Shown piece by piece: positions 36,332 to 46,678 of a stretch of DNA of 64,000 bases. The DNA lies in the NCBI GenBank assembly GCA_002989075.1, contig PSQN01000016.1:310001-374000 (forward strand), read 5' to 3'. Position numbers and translations under genes: made by a program. The notes beneath the pieces were generated by a model. It made no database searches and was not told the DNA's origin. It saw only the letters and a program-made list of their open reading frames with translations. The stretch's first letter is position 1. Every line of letters begins with the position of its first letter. This DNA comes from Arthonia radiata (taxonomy: Eukaryota; Ascomycota; Arthoniomycetes; Arthoniales; Arthoniaceae).

Positions 36332-37804
36332 ATGTCCACTTTCAACACCCATAATTCCAACGCCCACAACTCCAACCCATTCCCCATTCATCCCCCGGCG
36401 GAAACCAATGAGCCCCTACCGCCGCCGCCATACAGTGAAAGCGCTCCATATGCCGGCCCCAGTTTAAGTCGCAGCTCCCTCGCGCCACGTACACCAAGGC
36501 TTCCAATGGACATCGAGCGGCGTCAGTGGGATACGCTGGAAGAATATGAGCGTAGGACTGCTCAACATCTGCTGGCCCAGCAGGATTTCAGTTTCCCCTC
36601 AGTTCACACCGGGATGTCGCCAGAGCCCCGAGTGCAGATGATCGCTTCTCGGCCTCGTCGGCGTGACCCAGTCTCTGAGCCTCAAACCGCGCCTCCACCT
36701 CCACGTATCCTGCCGTCCCATCAGCATTTCAGTCCGCCTTCAATACACACCGGCATGTCGCCAGAGCCGCGAATTCCGATGATCGCTTCTCGGCCTCGTA
36801 GGTGTGCCCCAGTCCCTGAGCAGCAACCTGCGCCTCCACCTCCTCGTATCCTGCCATTAGACCGAGGCTTGTTTTCGAGTCCAGAGCAGCTATCACGTTC
36901 ACTGCCTCGGTCAGTATTCTCCGAGCGTCGGGTTGACGATCCTGTAAATGACTTCATTGCTCGCGAACCGACGCCTTTGTCTCTGGGTGCGCCGGCACTT
37001 CCGGATGGGGTAATGATTTGCCAACGCTGTGGCTTGCAACATCCTCCGCGATACGGTCAGCCAGATCCTCGATCCTCGCCGCGCAGGTACCCTAGGCGTC
37101 CTAAACCGGCGTTACTCCAAGCGGCGCTTCAATCGCAGAAGTATCGTCCAGCGTCGTCTCCGCAGTTCAGTCAGTCAGAGACCAGATACAACGACGGTTT
37201 CGCACATCGAGCTCTACTCTCATTTCAGCAACTATCGTCGCCTTACCAATCAGCTCACCGAAGGAGTCAGCGCGATTCCGTACCAAGAGCGCACGACCAT
37301 GCCATCGCCGGCAATCCCAGCGAGCCAAGTCAGACGTCGAATCTGTGGACTGCAGAGCAAAGAGCGACCTGGTCAGTGGACCAGCCGCGGGTGCAGACTG
37401 AAAGGCGGCTGAAGGCAGTTGACCGAATGAGAGAAAAAGAGACACAGGAGACGCAACGAAAGACGACGGACGCAGAGAACGAAACGCCGAGAAGAAAAAC
37501 AACAGCACGGCCGCTCCTCCTACCGCGTCCAGGTATCGGCGGTGCCATCGTTGAACGCACCACGGTGGGAACAGTCGCGCAACGGCGTCTGCGCCTGGAC
37601 TTTGGCGACGATGCGATACCTTACTCGATGGAAGGCAATGCGGAAAGGGGCCGCGAGGTGCTGAACCCGTTCTGCGATTACGACTGGGAAGTGTTGAAGG
37701 CGGAGGTTGAGGAGTTGGATCGGATTAGAGATGAGGTGGGGAGGGAGTTTAGGAGGCATCATCTGAGGATGCAGAGGGCGTTAAATGAAGATTGGGATGT
37801 TTAA
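36332..37804 (+). CDS. Hypothetical protein with PPxY motif and internal duplication
   Basis: Single exon, 490 residues, no known fold recognised. The N-terminus is Asn/Pro-rich with a PPPPYSES motif (a candidate WW-domain ligand, the type recognised by Rsp5-family ligases). Two copies of a 47-residue unit follow, each with HTGMSPEPR and MIASRPRR then PPPPRILP; at DNA level the period is 141 bp (36586 versus 36727). A single CQRCG knuckle follows. The C-terminal 130 residues are charged and helical (KAVDRMREKETQETQRK, DWEVLKAEVEELDRIRDE), likely a coiled coil. It may be an adaptor or scaffold, but this is inference from motifs only. Confidence 0.72.
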   Translation: MSTFNTHNSNAHNSNPFPIHPPAETNEPLPPPPYSESAPYAGPSLSRSSLAPRTPRLPMDIERRQWDTLEEYERRTAQHLLAQQDFSFPSVHTGMSPEPRVQMIASRPRRRDPVSEPQTAPPPPRILPSHQHFSPPSIHTGMSPEPRIPMIASRPRRCAPVPEQQPAPPPPRILPLDRGLFSSPEQLSRSLPRSVFSERRVDDPVNDFIAREPTPLSLGAPALPDGVMICQRCGLQHPPRYGQPDPRSSPRRYPRRPKPALLQAALQSQKYRPASSPQFSQSETRYNDGFAHRALLSFQQLSSPYQSAHRRSQRDSVPRAHDHAIAGNPSEPSQTSNLWTAEQRATWSVDQPRVQTERRLKAVDRMREKETQETQRKTTDAENETPRRKTTARPLLLPRPGIGGAIVERTTVGTVAQRRLRLDFGDDAIPYSMEGNAERGREVLNPFCDYDWEVLKAEVEELDRIRDEVGREFRRHHLRMQRALNEDWDV

Positions 37805-38673
37805 GTGTAGTGAGCGGTGAGTGATGAAGTGATACTTATGTTAGTAATACAGCGACTTGAAGAGAACGCTTGGGCAAGGTGGGTGGGTAGAATAGCGGCG
37901 CCTGAAGCGTAGATCTTGAAACTATTCATTGCCTACGGGGCATGTCGCTCTAGAATGTATCAAGACAGTGCAATCAAAGGCACCACTTCGATCACCGCTG
38001 CTGTCCCTCGTATTCGACGTTTCGTGCAAGTGAGCTTGACTGTTATCCGAGCAGCCGGCTCGCCTCCTGCCAAGCCTGGGAAACAGATGAGGGGTGCAAG
38101 AAAAGGAAATGCGCGACATGCAGTATCGAACCAATGCGGTGCCAGAGTGCCACGCCTTTTCCAACCGCCTCTCAAACAGCTTGTCATTTCCCGCAGTTGC
38201 TCGTCACCTCGTTCTTCAATCCTACTTACTGCCTTAACATATTCTAAGATGTCATTCAGATCACTCCACATCCCCTCCCCTTCGTGTCCGCCTGCGTTGT
38301 CCCCTGTGCAATGCCGTAGAGGCCCGATTCCGCGGCCACTTGGCCATTGAAACCCTCGCAGTCCTCTGGTCAGCAGATGCCGCCGTGTCAGCACGCAGCG
38401 AAGAACCATGTTTCAGTGTCTGACAGACTCGTTCGGGTTGATGTCTGTGACTGTGTCGTCGCTACGTTGCCTTAAGATGACTGCCAGACGTATAATTTGT
38501 CGACGCTGTCTTGTACCACTTGCAGGCTGGAAGGCGGCTTTCTCGTCATTCAGCAGGTTTGCACAGGCAAATTGAGATTGCTATAGGTGCACGTTCTGCA
38601 TAGGCTAAAGCTCGAGTATTAGCTGGTCATACATCAAGTCGTCGACACATACCGCACTGCGAAACCCCAGACG
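37805..38673. other. Intergenic; weak minus-strand frame
   Basis: A minus-strand frame (37960-38409) contains a plausible-looking helical stretch (MWSDLNDILEYVKAVSRIEE) but has no domain or supporting exon. No other feature. Confidence 0.3.
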
Positions 38674-39138
38674 ATGGACAGACTGCTCGGACGACAGCAT
38701 AACCTTTACTTCGACCTCAGTGGAGTTCCAAATCCCAATATCGCCGAAAGCCCACGCCTCTTGTATTGCTTCGTCATTGAGCGGACCTTAAAAGAGTGTT
38801 TCAACGATTGCGGTTCCCTCGAGCCCCTTAGGACAGAGAAGACCCCATTCAACACGGGCCACAGCTCAAAGTATATGACCTTTGACATAGAAAAGATCTC
38901 TCCGCAAGATTGGAAAGTCGGCAAACCAAAGGCTGCAAAATGGTTCGGGAATGGAGGATGGGAGACGACACTGCACATGAGAAAGGAAATCCACAGACCA
39001 AAGCATCCTAAAGACACTCCAACTGAGAATGATCAAGAGATGAAGAAGTTGCGGGATAAAATGGCATTATTGCTTGCTAGGCAGAGCCAGGGCAGGTTCA
39101 AGACCGCACCAGACGGATCCGACACGGCTACCTCTTGA
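38674..39138 (+). CDS. Small hypothetical protein, member A of a possible local family
   Basis: Single exon, 154 residues, ATG at 38674. The N-terminal region reads NLYFDLSGVPNPNIAESPRL followed by LYCFVIERTLKECF. It has a Lys-rich C-terminal half with a helical stretch (MKKLRDKMALLLARQ). No signal peptide or membrane segment. The pattern hydrophobic-x-DL-x-x-V-x-P, then an aromatic helix ending in C-F/Y, recurs in the proteins at 39872 and 41659. Not recognised from any known family. Confidence 0.5.
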   Translation: MDRLLGRQHNLYFDLSGVPNPNIAESPRLLYCFVIERTLKECFNDCGSLEPLRTEKTPFNTGHSSKYMTFDIEKISPQDWKVGKPKAAKWFGNGGWETTLHMRKEIHRPKHPKDTPTENDQEMKKLRDKMALLLARQSQGRFKTAPDGSDTATS

Positions 39139-39871
39139 CACATGTCATGGCTTGATGGCCCGTCGCATGAGGCCGATTCCACTGCGGGAAGCAGGAATTG
39201 CATTGGAACTGTTCTGTGACCACCTCTCATTGTGCCTCTGAAGCTCTCGATTGACTGTAAACGTTACGCCCTTCGACGCGTGTGTGTCAACTGCGTGAAG
39301 TGGCTTTGACAACAATCTTGTGCGCCATCGACTTGATATGTAGGCCAAAGACTCGAGAATACATATTAGCAGATAGCTGGACTGAATGCGATGAACGTTG
39401 CAGCTCCACACAACCTATGTAGGTACAACCCTGCGTCAGGACGGTAGGTATTGAAGTGCTTGATCGAACCTGGGCTAATGGGCGATGCTAGACCGTTACG
39501 GCTCGCTATATCAACGCTTCTTGGATCAATGCCTGCCGCACGCGGCCATGCGAACGTATCGACCCGATTGGGTGCTTGTCGACGGAATTCCGTGGAAACG
39601 ATTTTCTATGGACATCGCCCAAAATTCGACATGCTCCATTCTATTATTACTTACATTAGCATGCCGACTGGCAACACTGGCCTCCGGCTTGCGATGAACC
39701 AGTGTCCTCTTCACTCCGTCTTTAAAGCACTGTTGCTTTTTGCAATGTTCGAACAACCGCGTTGGCCAGTACTAACTTTACTCATCAAGAACTTGTCCTC
39801 TATTGAGTGCAAACGACCTCCGCAGCATCACCGCAAACACTGAAAAACAAGCACACCCCCGCCGCAAGAAA
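39139..39871. other. Intergenic
   Basis: Frames at 39451-39843 and 39485-39697 look non-coding. The frame of the next gene is open upstream to a TTG at 39803, but the first ATG is at 39872. Confidence 0.4.
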
Positions 39872-40294
39872 ATGAAGCTTCATTACCACATTCTCGATAG
39901 TACCAAAAAGATCCGCATCGACCTCAGCAAAGTTGGACCGGCACATGAAAACAACTGGGCGGTTTGGTATGAGTCCAAACTCGCCAAGTGCTACGGCAAA
40001 CAGCGCCGAGAGTGCCCAATGAAGCAGGTCGATAAGCTGCAACGTCAATGGGAGTTTGAACATCCCGACAAGCTGCTGCCTTTGATGAAAGACCACAACG
40101 GCGACAAGGCGGCGAAGGAGTGGCTCGAGAAGGAGTCTATCAAGGAGGAAGATGCAAGCGTGGGCATTCCGAAGTGGCGCCCCAAAGAACCCAAGACTAC
40201 GCCGCCTACAATCCCGCCTGAAGACGAGTCGTTCGACCCGAATAGCTCCTTTGCCAAAGACAGGAGACGGCTGAGTGGCAGCTTCCAAGGCTAA
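39872..40294 (+). CDS. Small hypothetical protein, member B of a possible local family
   Basis: Single exon, 140 residues. It begins MKLHYHILDSTKKIRIDLSK, then VGPAHENNWAVWYESKLAKCY. It is rich in Lys and Trp, with a Pro-rich acidic tail (PKTTPPTIPPEDESF). The start is the first ATG in the frame. It resembles members A and C in the order IDL-x-x-V-x-P, aromatic helix and C/I-Y. No known domain, signal or membrane segment. Confidence 0.5.
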   Translation: MKLHYHILDSTKKIRIDLSKVGPAHENNWAVWYESKLAKCYGKQRRECPMKQVDKLQRQWEFEHPDKLLPLMKDHNGDKAAKEWLEKESIKEEDASVGIPKWRPKEPKTTPPTIPPEDESFDPNSSFAKDRRRLSGSFQG

Positions 40295-41658
40295 AGGATT
40301 GTTGTATCCGCCCCTCGGGGTGCCAGCACTATGAATGCTTGGTGTCGTGCTCGAAGCCTGCACATGTTTGGTCCAATCCGATGGCGTGGACAGTGTGGAA
40401 GCGTTCTGTAACAGTTTGAAGATCCTCGTTTACTCAAAAGAAAAGATCCTCGAAGGAATGTGGCACTCAGTTTAGTTCTGCTGCAAGCACATTCCCTGAC
40501 TGCAAGAATTCCATTGAACACCTGCCGCTTTCAAAGTCAAGAACTCTGAGAACTTCATCCTTCATGTGTCCGAGTCTAAGTCAGTCAATCCGGACTTTGA
40601 CAGCCTGCGACGTCGATAATAAATTGGAGCTTGCGCCTGGTCACCATGCGAGCGTTGCATCATGCCTTGCGGCATAAGTGTACGGCATAAGTGATACACG
40701 TGTTCGCACCTGGATCCACGGTCGTTTCAAAGTCCTCCAGTATGTCTCCGCCTTTGGAACTCTTAACAGATGTTGTACCGAAACCCGGGGTCGCCCGTGC
40801 TGATACACGGTAATCCTGCGGTAAGGGCTGGTCCGCACTATTGACTTCGGCCCCTATGCTTCAGTGGTCCGTAAGCCGCGTAGCAATCGTGCATCAGTGA
40901 CAAGGCATTGTAAGATGGCCTGGAGCGAGCCGTTGTCTCACAGAGTGCATTAATGGTTGGACAGCTCTGTTCTCACTGTTATCCGTCCACAATCCCAAAC
41001 CGCCGCATATACCCACTGACCACGCTGTGCAGTTCCCACGTTGTCACACTGATCAATTGGCCCTAGACCGTCCTCGAAAAGGGTAACGGTTTCGTGTTCT
41101 AGTACAATGCGTGAAACAGTAAGACGTCAGCGCCAGTATGATCAAGTCGCCGCCGGCATGAATGGTCTGACCATCTCAGCTTACCGAAAAGCGTCAATGA
41201 CGCCCACGCTCGCACCGCAAGCTCGCATCACAAATCGCTTAGACTTCCATATTTGGCGCAACATTGATCGGAAGATCTTATGACCTACAGCTGTGTACGT
41301 CCCACGTTGGAGTCAGTGCGGATAAGCAAGTCGCCTGTTGCGTCACCGTAAGACCGGCAAAGAAGCCTGAACAAGTGACACGTAGGCTCGCGCAGGACAC
41401 CGACGAATGGCCGCATTTTCGGAAAGATTCACCAGTGTATACGCACATTGTTAGCGACATGCAAACACTGCTGTGTTCTGGCAAGCTGCTTTACAAAAAA
41501 GGTGCCGTGCCTTGTTCTTCCCCAGCTTCTCCGGCAAACTCGAGCATTTCCCCCCTCCTTTCACATCCAGCCTTTAAAGCCCACTCAAAGCATCGTCCGT
41601 GTGTGCGTACATCCCAAGACACCCCCGGCCCACTGCACCAGTTTCAAACAGTCCAGCC
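40295..41658. other. Intergenic
   Basis: 1.36 kb without a supported gene. An open frame at 41264-41872 overlaps the next gene out of frame and looks non-coding. Pyrimidine-rich DNA (41515-41580) precedes the start at 41659. Confidence 0.4.
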
Positions 41659-42000
41659 ATGCCCGCCAACATCCTCCACGGCGACAACAGCTTCTGGTTC
41701 ACTCTCGAGGAAGTCGAGCCTGACCTGCGCAAGCAGCTCTGGGGCCTTCACTTCCACAACAGCCTCTACAAAATCTATCAAACCGGTGATTGGGAGGAAG
41801 TACCCGATGAGGCGGGCATGCATCGCTACTCTCTGGGCAATGGCCCCATCGAGAACCACGAAGAAAAGCTAAAAAGAGCTGAAGAGCTACTGAGCAATGA
41901 CCGGTTTCACCGGCACTTGAGTTTTAGACATAGACGCTTTATCTGGGCGCCGAGGAAGCCGGAGTCGAACCCGCCTGGTCAGGGGCCGGGTGTTGAATAA
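41659..42000 (+). CDS. Small hypothetical protein, member C of a possible local family
   Basis: Single exon, 113 residues, ATG at 41659 behind a pyrimidine-rich leader. It starts MPANILHGDNSFWFTLEEVE, then PDLRKQLWGLHFHNSLYKIY. The second half is charged (EEKLKRAEELLSNDRF) and ends RRFIWAPRKPESNPPGQGP. It shares the F-x-L-x-x-V-x-P plus aromatic-helix pattern with A and B. Not recognised. Confidence 0.5.
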   Translation: MPANILHGDNSFWFTLEEVEPDLRKQLWGLHFHNSLYKIYQTGDWEEVPDEAGMHRYSLGNGPIENHEEKLKRAEELLSNDRFHRHLSFRHRRFIWAPRKPESNPPGQGPGVE

Positions 42001-44134
42001 GGTGCGGCGGGATCGCGACGGAGTAGGGCACCATAGGTTGGCCAATGGGTTCTGATGCTTCGACGCTATGGGGGCGCCCTTTTAGAGGTTGTTACCGAGT
42101 GTGGGCTCGAGATGCTAGGTCGTCGGCTCAATGCCAGTCGTAAGTATAGACACGCGTATCCAGAGACAGCTCGACTTGATAAGATCTCGAATCAGCCACC
42201 GACAACGCTTCACCATCTACCGGTATGATTAATGGTATACATACTCAGCAGGTCTTCCCAGCATGTTGCCACTCGTACAGGGCGGTCTTCATAAGTCAGG
42301 TAAGCTTGCAGCACAGCAGCAGAAGGTATATACTACACTGGCAGGTTAGTTGGCCTCTTGCATGCTCGTTACGGGTCGCAACTACGCTGCGCTCTGTTTG
42401 GTTTTAGCAAGTCGTGCTTTCTTCATCTAGCACGCTTTCCAGCAATATTGGCATTGTATTCACTTCCTGCTCCCTTCACTTCCTGCTTCCTGCTTCTCCG
42501 CGCCATCACATCGGCACTCCACACTGGATCCTCCATGAGTGGACCATGTAAGCATAGTTACGTAACAACCTCAACATCCACAGATGCAGGCTGCATCCAG
42601 TGACGCCCTTCGCCCTCTTCCCGGGCCGAAATGGGCGAGGTTCCAGCAGACTTGAATCCACCAGTACAGCTAACACACTCTGCCGCGCTTCACACCAGAT
42701 CCAGATAACGTCGTGCTCTCACGTCCACCGTTGCACACTGCCCCTGCCACTCTCAAACACATCCTGAGCGTGTCCTTCACAATTCCCATAAAGCGTCGCT
42801 TCGTCTCCGTGGGTACGTATACCACGGCCATTGTTGCATCTCAGTACAGCGATAGTGTCTTTGGCTGGTTTCGGGTAGACGAGACAGACGCCTACAACAA
42901 GACCGATTTCAGCAGTGCCAAGGACACAACTTTGGCTTCAATACCTGAAAGACGCTCAAAGCCACTGCCAAAGCCATCTCAATTTGAAACAGGATGAGTA
43001 ACGACAGCGCCTGCCGCTCACTGAACAAGCCACAGCTCGCTCGACTAGTCTTTCGTCTTCTAAGCTAGTGTATCGCTACCTGCTCCGGCTTTTAAGTCAC
43101 CATGCCTCACATCATGAACCTGCGGCCTGTTGACGTGCGAGAGGTGCTTTTCACACCTGGCTATGGGCGCGTGATTACTCGAGATCGCATACGAGAGCTA
43201 CCCGGTACGAGTGCGAGCACCAATTTCGCCCTGTTCGCGATGAAATTGATCCGCTGCATATGCTGTGGGCGAGGAATACGCGCATAGGCAAGGCGAGGTG
43301 CGCTTTGAGCGATTAGGTGTTGTTCTCTCCTGATAGCACGAACGACACATGAGCGGAAAGTCTACGCTGGGATAGTATAGGACGATAGCGAGTGTGGGCG
43401 AACGAGAGGAAGATGGGTACAGATCAGTAGAAAGGAGAAGTGGAAGAACGGCGGGAGCGAAAGAAGGAGACGCGTGACTGATGAGCAGTGATTCCCAAGT
43501 CGGCGCGGGCGGAGTTGTGGGGCTTATGTTGTGGGTACTGTTGGGTTTGCAAGGGGAGTTCTGCTGTTGCTGTGTGCTGTGAGGTGTGATTCTGCGCTCG
43601 ATGATCTGCTCTCGGGTCCCGAGCATTCTAGAAAGCAGCGTTTAACCCCTTGAAGCCTCACCAGCCTCAACATGCATATCGATGCCGCTCGCTTGTCCAG
43701 AGATATCACCGCGATTTCGCTGTTGCAGTAAGAGACATCTGTGTGGTCGTGAGTATGCAAGATGATTGCTGCTGCGACGGTCCGACGGATTTCAGAAGGC
43801 GGGTTGAGCGGTAGATCACATAACAAGACGGAACAGGATGAAGGAAGTGAGAGGTGAAGTCAAAGTTCACTTGTCTGCTGGTGACTCTGCTACAAAGTAC
43901 TGTGATCTGCGAAGGCGTCTCAGCGCGCTGCTTGCGATGAACGCAGACTGGCTGGTTGTTGGAGCGTTGGGAACGGGCTTTCGTGCCCTTGCTCTGCTGG
44001 TGTCTGCCACTTACTCTGTACAGTTTGTCTTCCATCTACGGCATCGTGTATGTCCCATTCGATAACCATGTCCATTCCTCTATGACCCAGTCATCATCGT
44101 TTCGAGTCTATCCTTACCACAAGTCTTCGACCAG
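42001..44134. other. Long intergenic stretch
   Basis: 2.1 kb. A 61-codon frame with a good ATG context (43102-43287) and an opposing 142-codon frame (43198-43626) overlap; neither has a domain. No tRNA or repeat noticed. Possibly small multi-exon genes remain hidden here. Confidence 0.35.
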
Positions 44135-46678
44135 TCAGCCACCCCTTGCCGCCTCAGCAAAGCACTCTCGGGTCCAGCCAAACCATCTGTTCATGCGCTT
44201 ACCAATCCATCGGAGCCTGAGATCGGATAGTTCTGCAATTGGATGAGGACGATGGATGGCAATCTTTTCACCTCTTCGCGGATTGTTGAAGGTGACGGAG
44301 GAGCCGCTTCCCCCAGTCGTCGCGAAACCCGCCTCTGCCATACTCGTCACGAAGTCAGCCCATCGTGTCTTGTTGCTAGGTTGTTCTCCGGCGTTAGGCT
44401 TGGGAAACATGCGATAGAATAGCGGCAAGACTCTTGAGTTGACCCGAATCGAGCTTTGCTGCGCAAGCTTAGGCTTGGGGTCAGCAGTAATGCTGTGGTG
44501 ACGCTCGATCTGATCGGATTGTGTAGTTTGATTGGAACGCTTCTTGAGCTTGTCTTTGATTGCTATATTTTTCAGCTCCTCTCTTAACCTAGACACGTTG
44601 TCGTCACCCCATATACTCTGCAAAGGAACGTCACCACGGGCTGGAGTCGGAACCGTCTTATGCGGCCTTGGTTGTGCATTGAGGTTGTCTAAACGTTTCT
44701 CATCCTCTCCGAGTTGAGCCTCATGCTCGGAGGAAAACGCGAAATGGAAAGGCGCTGACTCCTCCAATCTCTCTAGGATATTGAGCTTTAGACCTCCCTG
44801 AATCTTTATGAAGATATCATACGTTGACGTCCAGAAATCGAATAACGCCCTCCGTGCTTTAACCGATTTTTCCAGATTCGACTTTGTCTCTCGGCCTGCT
44901 GGCAGACTGAGTATGCTCATGTCAAGCATCATTTTACCGATCTTTTCACTGTCTTCTGGGCCGAACTCCGTCATATCAGTCTCGCCGGCGAGCTGACGCC
45001 AAAGCAAACGACGTCTTGCGCTTTCGTTGACACAATGCAGACAGGATTTCTTTGACCATGGAGACGGACGTTGCAGACGGATTGTTGAATACAGCTCGTC
45101 GATCGCGGCCATGTTCGAGAGGTGGTTCCATAACCTCTGGTCTATGCGTGTGCGTTCGCGGTGGTCTGCTTTGTCCAAATGCGTCTCCAAGCAGCTGAAG
45201 ATTACGGCGTGATCAATGTGATCCTCAGCAAACACATCGACGTCTAGGGCCAAGATGAGTCGATGAAGCCAATCATTTCTCAAATGTTGGCAGGAGCAAA
45301 CTTTACTCCGACAATGCTTCTTGAGCGTCGACATGATCTCACCGTCCGAGTCTCTCTCGTATGTGTAATTGCCTTCGAAACCAGGAGCTGTGGTCACCAA
45401 GGCTCGGACCTCCTTACGTAGGAAACTCCAGCATCTAAACAGCTTGAGCTCCAAAGCGTCCACCATTGCTTCGTAGATTTCGACGGTTGCTAAGCGAGGC
45501 ACGCCGCGACGGCTATTGAAGACTTGACAGAGATCTGCGCATTCGTTTTCTATGGCATACCAGTAGCGTGCCGTTCGCATTGAGCTGCTGACAATTTCCC
45601 AAGTGAGAGCGGTGGTGTTCTCTTTCTCGGTGCTGAGTCCGAAGACGTGAGACATCTTGCGCACTCGTATTTCTGCTTGCATGTAAGCTGGATCCGTCTG
45701 CAGCAACCATAAGTGATCATCGCAAGCTTGGCGCTGAGTCTTTGCTACCTCGTAGAAGTGCGATGGATCTGCGAATGGAGGTCGGCCGAATGGACGGGTC
45801 AAGTACCAGGATTGAGAGCCTTTGGAGGTGTCGATGCAGCAGCTGGCATTGATAAACGCCTGCCATTGTCCCGCTCTGCCCTGGGCTTTACCCTTGTCTT
45901 TGACGATGAGGCTGACAGTGTCCCTCATTCGTTGATAGAGTAATGCTTGCGCCTGAAGAGTCAACTTTGCTCTCGGGAAACCTACTAGCATCCATGTATG
46001 GGCTAGCGGGCCGTCGAATGGCTTCAAAGAACCAAAGTCTGGCCCAGCAGTCAAGTCCACACAACGACCATTGTAATCCAGGGGTAATAGACCCATAGTA
46101 TACGCAATTCTATGCCATTGCAAGTCGGACGTTATGAAACACTGGTGCGAGTAATAGGTGCGGTGATGCAGAAGGCTGAGAAAGCTGGCTGTATGGTCCG
46201 CGAGCTCTTCAACGTTGTAGAATGGCAATAGAAACGTCTCCAGATGTCGGACCCGTATTTCATGCCATCCTCTAGCTGGTGTGATCACCCATTTCTCTGG
46301 TAGAGGTCTGGGACTGATGTTGGGTGCTGCCTGGCGAAGGTAAACGGCGCGACCCTGTGGCATAGCCTTGAACCAGCGTGCCATTATTTTGTCGCCATGT
46401 TCTTGAAGCGCCTTTCGAAGCCACTGAATGTTTTGCTTAATGTCTGCGAGATATTCTCGAAGAATGCTAGAAGCTTCTTCATCGTCAAAGATATTCTCGT
46501 AAACTTCTTCGACCGTCGAACCATCGGTGTATTTGCGCCACTGTTGAAGGCAACGTTTGCAATCGCAAGGAGGATCGGGAAGTTCTACTCCTGCGGATGA
46601 AGGTATATCCAACCGTCCTGTTGCAAGTTGGCCGGGGATAATCCCTGCTGCAGACAAAGCTCGTTCGAGATTGTTCAT
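44135..46678 (-). CDS. Large Cys-rich fungal protein with HicA-like C-terminal domain
   Basis: Single exon, 847 residues; ATG at 46678 (the frame opens slightly earlier without ATG). Three Cys clusters are visible: PPCDCKRCLQQW near residue 40, HCRSKVCSCQH in the middle and KKSCLHCVNESARR. The last 77 residues (WADFVTSMAEAGFATTGGSG, then SVTFNNP, IAIHRPHP and LRLRWIGKRMNRWFGW) match, from memory, a C-terminal domain common to many large fungal proteins. Its helix, AGF, GS, strand and HRPHP order resembles the small dsRBD-like fold of HicA proteins. Function of the fungal family is unknown to me. Intronless and isolated, flanked by long gene-poor DNA on both sides. Confidence 0.72.
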   Translation of the reverse strand: MNNLERALSAAGIIPGQLATGRLDIPSSAGVELPDPPCDCKRCLQQWRKYTDGSTVEEVYENIFDDEEASSILREYLADIKQNIQWLRKALQEHGDKIMARWFKAMPQGRAVYLRQAAPNISPRPLPEKWVITPARGWHEIRVRHLETFLLPFYNVEELADHTASFLSLLHHRTYYSHQCFITSDLQWHRIAYTMGLLPLDYNGRCVDLTAGPDFGSLKPFDGPLAHTWMLVGFPRAKLTLQAQALLYQRMRDTVSLIVKDKGKAQGRAGQWQAFINASCCIDTSKGSQSWYLTRPFGRPPFADPSHFYEVAKTQRQACDDHLWLLQTDPAYMQAEIRVRKMSHVFGLSTEKENTTALTWEIVSSSMRTARYWYAIENECADLCQVFNSRRGVPRLATVEIYEAMVDALELKLFRCWSFLRKEVRALVTTAPGFEGNYTYERDSDGEIMSTLKKHCRSKVCSCQHLRNDWLHRLILALDVDVFAEDHIDHAVIFSCLETHLDKADHRERTRIDQRLWNHLSNMAAIDELYSTIRLQRPSPWSKKSCLHCVNESARRRLLWRQLAGETDMTEFGPEDSEKIGKMMLDMSILSLPAGRETKSNLEKSVKARRALFDFWTSTYDIFIKIQGGLKLNILERLEESAPFHFAFSSEHEAQLGEDEKRLDNLNAQPRPHKTVPTPARGDVPLQSIWGDDNVSRLREELKNIAIKDKLKKRSNQTTQSDQIERHHSITADPKPKLAQQSSIRVNSRVLPLFYRMFPKPNAGEQPSNKTRWADFVTSMAEAGFATTGGSGSSVTFNNPRRGEKIAIHRPHPIAELSDLRLRWIGKRMNRWFGWTRECFAEAARGG

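Noticed and set aside
37960-38409. 149-codon minus-strand frame with a helical stretch
   Set aside because: No domain, no supporting exon and a competing plus-strand frame of similar length; not enough to call a gene.
41940-41980. A tRNA-like B box (gagtcgaacccg) near 41950
   Set aside because: It lies inside an open coding frame and no matching A box or cloverleaf could be drawn around it.
43102-43626. 61-codon plus-strand frame with good ATG context, opposed by a 142-codon minus-strand frame
   Set aside because: They overlap each other, carry no domain and have no splice partners that I could find; the pyrimidine-rich minus strand looks like leader DNA rather than coding.
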